Part shown: piece after piece, positions 37,301 through 49,300 of the stretch | Numbering within the stretch: the first letter of the stretch is position 1 | Layout: each line of letters starts with the position of its first letter | NCBI RefSeq assembly: GCF_965638725.1 | Contig: NC_134974.1 | Coordinates: forward strand, 2,068,143 to 2,132,142 | From: Aptenodytes patagonicus | Taxonomy: Eukaryota; Chordata; Aves; Sphenisciformes; Spheniscidae | Reading direction: 5' to 3' | Length of the DNA stretch: 64,000 nucleotides | Notes under the pieces: generated by a model | The model's database searches: none | What the model was told of the DNA's origin: nothing | Seen by the model: only the letters and a program-made list of their open reading frames with translations | Position numbers and translations under genes: made by a program

Positions 37301-40300
37301 AACTTGCTGAGGGTGCACTTGATCCCACTGTCTATGGCATCGATGAAGATATTAAACAGTACCGGTCCCAACACGGACCCCTGCGGGACGCCACTCGTCA
37401 CCAACCTCCATCTGGACATTGAGCCGTTGACCACTGCCCTCTGGATGCGACCATGTAACCAATTCCTCACCCACCGGACAGCCCACCCATCAAATCCATC
37501 CCTCTCCAGTTTAGAGAGAAGGATGTTGTGGGGGACCATGTCAAAGGCCTTACAGAGGTCCAGATAGACGACATCTGTAGTATAATGTAATAAATTAAAG
37601 ATGTGACTTGCACACGGTCGCGAAGGCTGTGGCTGAGCTGGGGAGGAAGCCAGGGTTCTTGATACTGTCCCATGACAGACAGACCGCTGACCTGAAGGTG
37701 CCGTCACTCGGAGGACACTTGGAGCAAAAAAGAGAACACACAGCCTATCTTCTGCCTGGCCCCCTTCAGTTTTGTATGGTCTTCCTTTTCATTGCTGTCT
37801 TTAATGCACTATCCTCACATCCCACTCCTACAGCAGGGCAGCTCTACTCTTTCCATGGTAAACATGAGGAATGTAGGTAACTGGGATGGGAGAGAACTTG
37901 GTTTTGCATGTCCGCTGAGGACAGAACTGTAGCAGGCTCAAATCCATGTCAATCTGCTTAATCCGACTCCAGCCGGGGTCATTACAGGCTGGGATCTGCA
38001 GTGGGGTTTGAGTAACTCAGGTGCCAGAAAGGCAGACGGTGATGAGGTCTTTGCTCTTGGATTTCTTGAAAGGACTCCACCCCATTCAGTATGTTTCCTC
38101 CCTAGTTTTGGGAAGCACTGAAGGAATTCCCCATGATTTTTTCAACAGAATTTAAACAAAGAAGCTGACTAAAATGCCGTAACCAGCTTTCTAACCAGAG
38201 ACGCAGATAAAGTGACCATCTGGCCTTGCATAATGACTGCAGTTCCCCCTCTATCCTTTTTCCTTCTATCCCCCGAGTTTGTCTTCAAGAACTAGGAGGC
38301 AGACACTGTACACAGCTATTCTTGAAGGCCCAGAAGCTATTGCTTATTTCTGCTCATAACAGCAGCCACTGTGTATGGGCTTTTATGAACAGTCATGGAA
38401 ATGTCTCTCGCAGATAATGTCTATCTATATATCCTTCCCGTGCATTTCTAATCGGCTTTTATCTCTTCCCAGTACCATCCTACAATCCACCTTTTTCCAA
38501 GAATCTTGGCTGAATTCATCCCTATTCAATTGCAGCAGGAAAAGCCGATCCCTTCTGAGCCCCCAGCTGTGGCACAGCAGCTGAGGCACAAGTCCTTACT
38601 CCAGATGTTTGCTCATGTAGGTCACTGGGACTTCCCCAGCCCTTCCCTCCTTTCTCAGACATGCAGAGCCTGCACTGTGAACTCATGGGAGCCGGGACTC
38701 AAATATCTTGCCTCTAGGAATATCTACAGGAGGCTGCAGAAAGGACGAGTGTAATTGGTTCAGATAAACACCCTTTGGGTATAGCTAGTCCCTTAAAAGA
38801 CTCGGACTGACAAGTGCCAGGGCTCTAACACCGCGTTTGTCTACCCATGACACACACCTGAGACCCTGCTGCACAGACGGTATATCACTTTCGCCAAAGT
38901 GCCGTATGTGCATGTTATAAAATGCTTAAGAACTGAGAATAAGCAACATTGCATTAAAAGGATGATGTTGGGGTCCCGTTTCTAAGTTTCAGACAAGGTG
39001 GGCAGGTTCAGCCCCCCACAGGTATTTTGTGGGGGTGGGTGCATGCGTGGATACAGGTGCCTAAGGGTATGTCTGCCCTTCAGCCAGAGCTGCCGCGCAG
39101 GGAGGAAAGGCAGGTTTGATCTCACTTTGAATTGATTCCCTCTTGTACGCAGCCTTGATAGTATAATGAGGCCATAAAGCGAATGGGGCTCTAATTTAGT
39201 CATTTGAACGTGGTTTTGTTCTGCCTTCGTGATGGGAAGAGGTCTCCGCATTAGCCTGAAATGGGCTCCATTGCGGTGATGCAGTGGCAGTGATTTCACG
39301 AGGCATGGGAAGGACAGCAGTCTTGTCTCACAAGGGGCATTGCCAACTGATGTCCCCCCTCTCTCCCGCACTGAGACATGCAGGCAGAGCAAAATAACAG
39401 AGCATTCAGTGTGTAAACAGTGAAACTAGAGAGAAGGAAGGTGAAAGGCAAACTTCAAAAGTACCAGCTAGCTCTTTTGTCCTTTGTGGGAGGCTACTGA
39501 GGCCAAAAACAGGGAGATGGTGGGCATGAATTACAGAACAGAGCAAGCTCAGAGGCAGGAGAGGAGGAGTGCTCAGAGGCTGAGGATAGTCATGCAGCCC
39601 ATCCTCTGTAAAAAAAAAGAAAAAAGCAACCCTTAAAGACCTACAAAACCGTTGGAACCACATTGCCAGCAAAGCCTAAATCCCGGTCACCTACGTCGCT
39701 AGGAGCTGGGTGACAAACCTGCAGGGTGTCTACCCTCCTCCACATTTTCAATGAGATTGGACCCATGCAAATAAAACCTTTCAGGTTTCACCAGCAGAGA
39801 ATTTGGCTTGATGTGTTCCCAGCACCCAGGCAACGCACAGGTCTTTGGATAACATTTTGGAGACCTTTGGGAGGAAGTAGCCTCAGCTGTCAGTTCTCAG
39901 TAGGAGGGAATGAAGCGCGATGTCTCTGTCACCCGGTGTGGTTTGTAAGGGGAATGGCAGGGGCAGCATAGCAGCAGTGATCTTCATTTATGTCATGGTG
40001 ACCTACCACAGCTCGTCATGCACCCAGGGTGCTCTGAGTGAGGAGTTAATCCTAGTGGTGGAGGTTTACTATGATCGTTACATTTGCTTGTATCATTTCT
40101 TCTTCTTTGCTGAATGCAGATTGAACACAGATTTTTGAAAGTGAGCGGTAATTTTTAGGCTCAGATACCAAACTTAAAACTCTTTAAGAAAAGGTCTGAG
40201 TTCTGGGAAGGGCTGAGCATCAACTCTGAATACAGTCTTCATTCTGGTTCCCCATCCCCAGACAGTTTGTCTCTTGCTTTCTAACTTGCAGGGAAGATAG

Positions 40301-43300
40301 AAGGCTTAAACAGGCTCTCCAGGGCCCACCAGTCCCTCTTTTCTACAACTTCTTTTCGGGAGTCAAGAAAAAGCTTCCCTGTTTGGGGCGACATATCCTC
40401 TCCTGTCCACTGCACAGGTCTGCACACCTGCCTGTGAAGCAGCTGGGGCTCTGCAGATGTGTGTATTTTTTGGATCCTGCTGCTTTCATGAGCCTTTCTT
40501 AAGGTCTCCCACACTGTAGTTTGAGGCTGAGAGGAATCAGGGACCGCTTGGCTTAATGTGCCAGGAAGGGAGAGGCCTGGATGGTTGATTTTGGCAAAAT
40601 CATTCCTAGCTGGGAGGTGGCCAGTAGGTCTTTCCTTCCTCACAGCTGCTGAGTGCCTGGCATGCAGCGAGCTGATGATCTCAGAGCCTCATGGGCAGGT
40701 AGGTCCTGCACTCCTTGCCCTGCAGGGAAGCTCTGGATTGAAAGGATTAAGGTATATAAATCCCAGCAATTGCTGCCATGGCTGTTTGCTGGCTTTGCTA
40801 TCCGTATTGCACCTGCCCTAGGCGGACAAAGCAATTTCTTCTGGGGTTCAGCCTGGCTCCTCCCCATGCTCCCAGAAATGATTCCACACTCCAAGTAGGC
40901 CAGGCAAGGGAAGGGAAACTGAGGCACAGAGAAGTGTCCCCCATCACCTAAGACAAAGCCAGGTCCCTAAAGCAGGGTACGTTAGACCCTGGAGCCATTA
41001 GACCACGCAGTCCCCGCACTCCCAACAGCAGCTGCCACTGCTTGGGGTGTAGCTACACTGCAGACAGCCGTGCAGCCACCAGCTAATCTGGGCCTGCAGT
41101 CAGCGGCGAGATGTGCTGAGGCTGACATTGCTGGCGCATTGCTAAAGTTCAAGGAGGGGAGCCGCATTCCTCACACGCCTCGCCCCCGCAGCTGCTGCCC
41201 CAGGGTCAGCCCGAAGGGACACCAGCACTCCCTGTGCCTGTGGGACCTGGCGATCCTGTGGACACGTAGAGGGTCAGAACATCAGCCATACTACCCAAAG
41301 TACCTGCTCTCAAAGGCTTGGAGGGCTTATTTCTAGCCTTGCAGCTAGTCATGCTTCCAAAGGTCTGTTTTCTCTTGTGCCAATGCTCCTTCGTAGCATT
41401 CTGGCAATGGGAGGATCCTTACTGTGGTTTAAATTAACTGCCCCTTGGGTGTCTTGCTGACGGACTGTTAAAATTTCCTCCCTCATCAAGTTGTCACCTG
41501 CAATAACTCCGAACCTCCTTGATTCAGATCAGGGCTGTGTTCTGGGGCCAAACCAGGAGTGAAGCGGAAGGGCAGTCACTCAGTCACCAGGCAAAGTTTT
41601 GCGGTTTTCCTCAGATCTGTTTGGTGGAGATTTGCCTGAGCAGTTCCCTGTTGAGATGTGACATGCTCAAAGCAAATGCGGAAGGTACAGAAAATCACAA
41701 GACACCAAGTGGAACGTATCCACGAGACATTCAAGAGGTCATAATGTGGCTCAGGGTGTAACAAGAAACCTACAGATTCTCAGCAAAGCTGAATATCCAA
41801 ACATGGGCAGTCTCGGGGACAGCATCAGCCAGAATGTTCCCCTCTCAAGCTGAGATAAAAGTTTCGCTTCCTCAAGCTGAGCAGTTCTACCATCTAGCAA
41901 GGGACAGAAATTTCTGCAGAGCTTAGCTAAAATCAGGCTGTCACTAAGATAGGAATCCACGCATGTGTGTAACACCGGCCCTGGCAGTGCCGGGAAGCAG
42001 CACTGGTGAGGGCACTGGCAGGTGACGGGGGAGACCTGAGTTTAATGGCCTGTCCTGTCACTGGCTCCTTGTTCTTCTCAGTTCCCTGGCTGCACAAGGG
42101 AGGTAACTGTGTGGTTCTGGTCTGCAAGGGAACTAGAAGAAATACAGGGAGCATTGGGAGAGTTTCAGGTATTACAGTAAAAGGGACCTGCAAAATGCTG
42201 TGGACACAGGGTAAAATGGCGTGTGTACAGCAGGACACTGCAGATAGTCCACTTTTTCCTTGCCTAGTACCAGTTAAGGTGCATGTGTGGAGAGAAGACG
42301 GGGATAGAGGTAGTTTGTGCAGTCACTGGCGCAGCAGGACCCTGGTTTCAGCCAGAGCCTCCGGACCTCGGTCGAATAGAAGTGGCAGTGCTCCAAGAGA
42401 CTGCCTCCCATCTGAACACCTGCATCCCGAGTGGGAGGTTGCACCATGAACTGGGTAGCTCAAGGGCGTGAGCATGACCTTCCAGGCCTTTTCATGTCCA
42501 GATCGCTGCCCTGAGCCAACGAGGGGATGGCGGCAGAAAGTTGCTATCTATCTACTCCAGTCCCTTGCCCCAAAGAGGCATCAGCCAAGGCTACCAGAAA
42601 CACAGGTGTCTCAGAATCGACTGGCCCCTGAAGAACACCCTGTGCTGGAACCAGCTCTTTTGCATCCCAGTGCTGCACTCGAATCCCAAAGCCGTGCTGC
42701 CTCATCTCACGAGCTACCTCCGTCGCAGGGAAAGGGAGTCAGGCTGTGTGTTGTTTCTGCCTAAGTGTTCTTTGACCCTCTCTCTGGTTGTGCAGGATGG
42801 TGCCATTGAGACAGGAAAGACACTTCACTGAAACTTTTCACCTTTCTCTGCAAAGTGTAGAACAGAGCTTGGCCGAGCAGGAGAAGGAAGGTGGAAGGGA
42901 AAAGGATGGCTTAAAAGAGCAAGAGCAGGAGAGGTATGGAAGGGGCAGCAGGTCCCAGCCATACAGTCACAGACTGTTCTTGTGTAGCTGAAAGCCAAGG
43001 GTTTAAACACCAGGCTGACACTTAGCATTGCCACCATCTGTAAACACATATGTAATTGCACAGCTCTGATAATACCTTGTGCACGTTGAACGCAATGGAC
43101 ACCAACATACTTTCCGCACCTAGCAACCACAGACATGACACAGGGCAGAAAACATGGCCACACCGTGCACAGGTATTCACCACGTGCAATATGCACACCA
43201 TGAAGCGTCGTCACAGTACCAAGTGCATGAACAGCACATGCACAGCAACACCACGAGTACTTTGCAGGCTCCATCACACGCATGAACCATGTATGTGAAC

Positions 43301-46300
43301 TCTAGACGCTACTTCAAATGTCTACACACACACACACGCACACACCCCTTCCAGGCAGAGAGAGAGTTGTGCAGTGTTGGATGGTGCTGCAACAAATGAG
43401 GAGCGAGAACAGACTACTTTTCAAGTGCTCTTGTGCTAATTGAGTCGATGCTTTTGGTAGCAAACAAGAAAAGGCTTAAGGAAGCCCCGAGAAGCATTTC
43501 CTCATTAACATCTCGTCATCACAGAGTCCGTTCATGCTGTCTGGACAGCCCTGGGCTTCCTGACAGGAAGTGGTAGGAGCCCAGCTGTGTCTGTGTTAGT
43601 CTGACTGCTATTCCCAAGTGCAAAGCAATAACAAAGCTGTGCTAGAAACAAGAGAACAATTACCAGAAATTTGCAGGGGGGGAGGGAACCGGTGTGGAGG
43701 AGAGCAAGGGGAAAGAATGCAAAAATGATACTAAGAAGGTGTTCTTTTTCTTAGCAGAGCTCAGCTCACTTCAGCACATCTTGTCTTGCATGTTTCTGCC
43801 CTGAATGCTTTTTTTGGCTGATGACCAAATGCGAAATAATGAAGGGTTTTTTTGCATAAGTTCACAGAGTTCGGCTTGCAGCAGGGGTACAGATCGCCGT
43901 GCAGGCTCAGAGCCCCTGGCTGAACAAGGTCTGTAAGCCTCAGCTACCATTTTGGTGCATGGTTGGAAGAGCAAAAGGTTCTAGGTGTTAGAGCAGGTTT
44001 CACAGCTTCCAAAGGTTGATGCCCTAATAAAAGAACATAACTCAAAAGCCCTGTTTGCATTTTACAGGTATATCAGCTGGTCTGATAAAATATATTTCCT
44101 CTCCTTGCAGACTTGGTTTCTGCCAGGGAGAAAGCCCAGGCTTCCATCAGGCGTTCACATCTTCTCCTAACAAAAATAAATCAATCAGGGCTAGTCTCTA
44201 ACCTGCAAGCCCAGGTCCTAGGTAGGCAACTGAAAAAGCACACAGATTCACAGCAGGAATCAACATGGATGTTGATGGGATTTTGGTAGTCTGACTCTGC
44301 CTGTGGGAGTTAGCCTTTTGGAAACCTATCCGTTCAGCCCTTCCAGATATCAGACCGGTGCTCAGCTCTGAGCAGTTTTACTGCTCCGCGTTATCTTCGT
44401 GCAACATCATTACCTGCCCTGAGCTGACAACCTTCCCAAGAGATCCCACAGTGTGTGACATACAATTCCCCCTTCCTAGGCACCTTGTGCCTTAGGGAGA
44501 TGAGTATTATTAGACCTGCTTTCCAGATGGAGAAATTCAGGCAAAAGTAAATAAATGTCTGGTTTGAGTTCATTTAGTGAGTGCGTGGCAGAACTGAGGA
44601 TAGCATCCAGGACTCCTGGTATTTAACCCCTTCTTCTGCCGTGCTCTGAGCTGACAAGGAGAGGCCGGGAGTCCTGCTTTACCCGCTAAACAGCCTGCCT
44701 TCTGTTCTAGAGCAGCCACTGAGCTTAAGAGGAGCTGACAAGAAACACCAAGGTTAAGATGAGAGTTAACTCGTAAGCTCCATCCACCATATCCACGTTG
44801 CTCCGATGGCTTTGATGGAGCAAAAATAATTTATAGCAGAGGAGGACTTTGATCTTTTGCGGAAACAGACAATTGAGTCTCCTCTCCCATCACTGCAGAA
44901 ATTGGGCTGACATTCAACCTGTCTAGTGGCCATTTCCACTAGAGTTTTCAGTTCACGTCTCCTCAGGGTCTCCACTATTTAATTCTCTCTCTGGCTGCAT
45001 CCAGTGCCTGCCCCATCAGCCACACCGGCAGTGGCAGGGATTCACAAGTGGAGAGGCCTTTCTCCAGAGCAGTGAAGAGCCTCTCACACAACTCATCAGC
45101 ACAACCCAGCAGTGGCTCCATTTTCTCCACTGGGCATAATCTAGTGTGTGAAAAAAACAAAAGAGGCTCCGTCCTGTTCTGCTTGACAAATCCCAATTTA
45201 TTAAGCTATTTGCGGGAGCTGCAGGCACCTGCTGCCAGGAAAGCGAGCGTGCACAGGGAGCCGCATGTTCCGGGAGCAGAGCTCTGAAACACGCGTTAAG
45301 ACCTGCGGACAGGAGGGAGTGCTGGCTACGGGCCCCCCCAGGGCAGATCTCAGATCTTGCTGGTATGTGAAGGCCTGGCTTTGCTAAGGAATAAAGGTCC
45401 AGTCAGTACCAAAAACCTGCGCCGTCTGTTAAAAGACCCGTCTGTCTTTGAACAGAAAGTCTTGGAAACGTGCAAGCGACAGGCAGCCACACCAAACGCG
45501 TGCCCTCCGTCCATGACGCACACACAAGCGTGCTCACCCAGACAGGCGGTGCAGTGTACCACGTGCCAGGTGGCTGGAGCCACCTCGTATATTGAGATTC
45601 CCGGAGATGCCGGACCCAGTGACACAGGCGTATTCTTCAATTCCGCAGGCACACAGAGTCACTTCAGTGCGCATGCAGGCAGCCAGATGTTACCTCTGTA
45701 ACCACATTTCTACACAACCACAGATTCTTCCATATAAAGACATAGGCAGTCACCGCTGCATGTTATTTATGGTCTTTCACACACACATTCATATACGTAG
45801 AGCCACAGTGCTGCCTCAGTTGCACATGCATTAGTTTTTTTCCCCGTAAAGAAATACACGCACGCTCCCTGAAACAAACACAAGTGCTCCTTGTTCAAAA
45901 CTAGCACCCGCGTGGCCCCTCAGATAGCCTCGTCCCTCTTCTGGGCTCAGAGCACACAGATACTTGAGCGGTAGCTACCTAGACGTATTTGGGAGGGAGG
46001 GGTGGACAGACAGACATCTTCTTCCTGCACATCTTCACTGGTTTTGATTCCTGTATGAATACATTCTCTCTCGCGCAGGCTTTTCTGCTCCTTAGCCAAG
46101 TAGAGCCTTTGCCATCAGTTTATTCTCCAGGTTTCAAACAGTTGGGGTACCAGAGAGAGACGTAACCACCCACCTGGCAGCGCTGGGTGTCTGGGACATC
46201 CCAGTGGTACTGCAGCCAGTGGCAGTCCAGCTGGTGACTTCAGGGTGGCCAGGATTTTGGAAAACACTCTTGTTTTCCCAGGCAAGATCCAGAGTATTTC

Positions 46301-49300
46301 CCATCAAAGGGAGGGTCCGCACATTGCTTAAAGGAGGGTATTGTGCCACACAACATGGCTTTGCTGTCCTGGACAGCCGCTGTGCAGGTCTGGGCTGCAG
46401 AGGGAGGGTCTAGGAGGATCCTCCAAACGGGGCAGCCCTGGAGCAGTTCGGTAGCATGGAGCCCAGCCGCTCGGCTGGCCTCCCCTGCGAGCACTCCCTT
46501 GTTAGGAGCGCAGGCACCACAGTGTATCTGTAATGGGTACTTCCAGAGGCTGCTCAGGGCTTATGTGTGCTGAATAGCTCTCTGGAAGTGCCCTTTCCCT
46601 CTCCCTAGCACAGGTTCTCTGAGGAGGTTCTAAGCTCAGGCAGAATGCATCTGGGCTGCAGCCCGTGGGCTCAGGCGGTCAGTGCAGCCTGGGCAGCAGT
46701 CAGGCCTCCCGTCCCGCCTGCAGAGACCCTGCGGTTACCGTCCCAGCTGCCTTGTTCTGCCTTTGCTTCAGCAGGGCCAAGCTTCTCCCTCTACCCACCC
46801 ATATGACTCCTTCCCCCACTGAATGGTGGCTTGGTGAGAGGGATGCTGAAAAGTTCCTGTGTCTGTCTCTAAGTCCCCCTAAAACCACAGACACAACCTC
46901 AGGTGTGAATTTCAGTATTATTCAGTCCCATCGCTGATACTGCACCTTCATGCCTGCTTGAAGGACCGTACAGCGTCCTGCTAACACTGTTAAGCATCTG
47001 CCCAGCCTGCAGTGAATTTACCATTACAGAGCCGCCCAGTCCAGCCTATTCCCAATCCCTTCCCAGCAGTTCCAACTGTTTCGGCACAGCCGATGCAGTC
47101 TGATCTGAGCAAGCAGCTCCCCTATCATTTGGACTTGGTCATGGTTACTTCTCTTCCGGGTCCTGGCTCAAAAAGTACAAGCTCCAGTTCGATCCCTGTT
47201 AACCAGGCTTAAGCATATGTTTCTGCTCAAGCACGTGCTTCAGTGTCGCCTTGAATTGGGACCCCAGTACAGAAGAACCATTGACCCAGACTGGTAGAAC
47301 ACGAGGCGGCAGGTAAAATCCTTGCAGCCATGTAATCTGTCTGTAGCAGTTTCTAAACACTGATCTGTGGCCCCAGAGGTATGTGAGCGGCTTGTAAGAG
47401 TCATGCAAGACAAGCAGGCCTGCTGTTGAGAAATACAGTCTGCGTTACTACTGGAAAATTTGGAAGGACCACAAATCAACGGAGATTTGTACCACTCGCT
47501 GTGTACCTCTCGCATCCATCTTTCCATCTAACTTGTCCCATCCATAAATGTATCTCTAGATTCATCATAGGTTTAGTGTCTCATTACCACTAGTGCTGTC
47601 TGCAGTCTCTAATCTTTCTCTTATTATGTCTCTTTACCTGAGCATTTCTAAGGCACCGAACCCCCAGCCTGCAGACAACATTTATTCCCCACACCCGTGT
47701 CTCTCTCCGGTTCTGGAGCAACCAAGAGATCAATGGGAGTGAGCTGCGAAATGCCAACACATAGCTAAGCACGACCTGGGCTTTCGGTCCACTTTTAGGC
47801 TATTTCTGTGTTCTAATAACCCCTGATCCATCTGCACTTTGCCATGCCCCGTGATTCAATTAGCCTCTAAATTGAATTATGCTTGGCGCTCTGGACCCTC
47901 TTATCCCTCCAGATCCTAAACTGATAAAGCTGGGCCAGGTAGCCGTGCATCTGAACAACAGACCGCCCTGCAATGCCCGTCGGAGAGTAACCTCCACTTA
48001 CGGGAGGAAACCCACCGAGACCCAGACCCAGATCCGTATTTTTACCCCAAATGCCCTGTCCTAACGCCAGCCTGACTCCAGACAGCCCCTGTGCCTCTTC
48101 TTGTGGGCCCAACCCTCACTAGTGTTTTTAAAGAGTAGGCAGAGGGAGGCGTGCTGTTGCCTGGGGATTTCTTCCTGATGAATTTATCAAGACAAAATCT
48201 AAGGGGGCAGGCTGTGCAAGGACAGCCGGATTGCAGCCTGCCAGCGCCTGCAACGCTCAGCCTGATGGTCACATCCAATTAAGTCTAATGTAAACACTAC
48301 ATTAAACCCCAGGCCCCAGCCGATGTTGAGCAGAGACAAGGGGGAGGAGAGGGGGCACATTTTTCAACAAGGTGTTGAATCCATGGTTAAATTTCCCCGT
48401 TGTCCTCTTGTAGTGTGGTTCAGGGGGAAAAAAAATACAGGAGATAAGGGACCCATAAATGGCTCGATTCCAGTGGGGAGACCACAGTTATTTCCAAATA
48501 GAGCAGTGCAGCAGCTGGGAACAAGACCCCTGTCGAACTTAATGACAGAGGACAGGCACAGAAGGAAGCTGGCATTGCCGTTTCACCGCGGCGGAGAGAA
48601 GGATGAGGGTTTTAACTCTCGCTAAGTGAATCCTTTCATGTGTCCAGTGCTGGGAAAATGTCTCCCAGCCAGAGCTGTCTGGGAGAGTCGCTGTTGGAGC
48701 TGTCACACCAACCCAGGCCAGGTTTCTCCGGTGCCGACTCGGGGAGAAGTCCCCGAGAAACCTCCTGAACCCAGGCTGGCGATGGAGGGGCGATGGCTGG
48801 GCAGGGGCGCTGGGGAAAGGCTGGGGCTGCTCGGCGTGTGCTTTTCATATGCAAAGGGGAGGAAAGGGGGGATGGGAAAGGAAAATGAAACCGATCCTAC
48901 CTCCTTCTCTGAGATGTAAAGCTGATCTCCCTTCAAAACCACATAACGGTTTTTCCAGATTTCCCTAAAAATGCCTTTCCCGCAAAATTTCCGCACCCAG
49001 CCGACCTTCTCTGGCTGCACAGATTGCTGGTTTCCATCCTGTTGCCCCTAACACAAAGAGAGAGGGAAGAAAATGGGGGAAAATGGTATTATTCTTGGTT
49101 TTACGCTCCTCTTCTCCCCCCCTCCCTCTTTGCCCAACTTTCGCCTCCCCCTCCTCCCGGCCCCTCTCTCCACCGAAGCTGGGACCGAGGTACTTTGCTT
49201 GATTCACTCTACATAGATTTTTCTGCTGCAGACATGAAGCAACAACAATAATACCGAGGGGATGATGCAAAAATCGCAGGCAGGGTTTCACTCTGTGCGT

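Larger units (their letters stand above)
35280..48900 (-). other. PLEKHO1 intron 2 (13.6 kb)
   Basis: Begins GTAGGA and ends TTTTGCAG on the minus strand. It separates the two halves of the PH domain. It contains the CR1 LINE (36.43-37.58 kb) inside a split MIR-like SINE, further MIR-like relics at about 40.9 and 44.5 kb, a CA repeat at 43.32 kb and CA-rich degenerate tracts at 43.1-43.3 and 45.5-45.8 kb. No coding exon of another gene was recognised in the remainder. Confidence 0.85.

Noticed and set aside
36673-37707. 344-codon frame as a host gene
   Set aside because: It is a CR1 reverse transcriptase fragment whose first 44 codons come from an older SINE outside the LINE.
47186-47205. 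tRNA T-arm-like text (CCAGTTCGATCCCTG)
   Set aside because: No acceptor stem, D-arm or anticodon arm fits around it. A similar lone match near 42675 fails for the same reason. Both are more likely repeat relics or chance.
48703-49020. ATG at 49020 as an alternative PLEKHO1 start, with the frame reading through to 48703
   Set aside because: It lies inside exon 2, the sequence upstream of it codes conserved linker residues, and the read-through past 48901 enters intron 2 after a clear donor.
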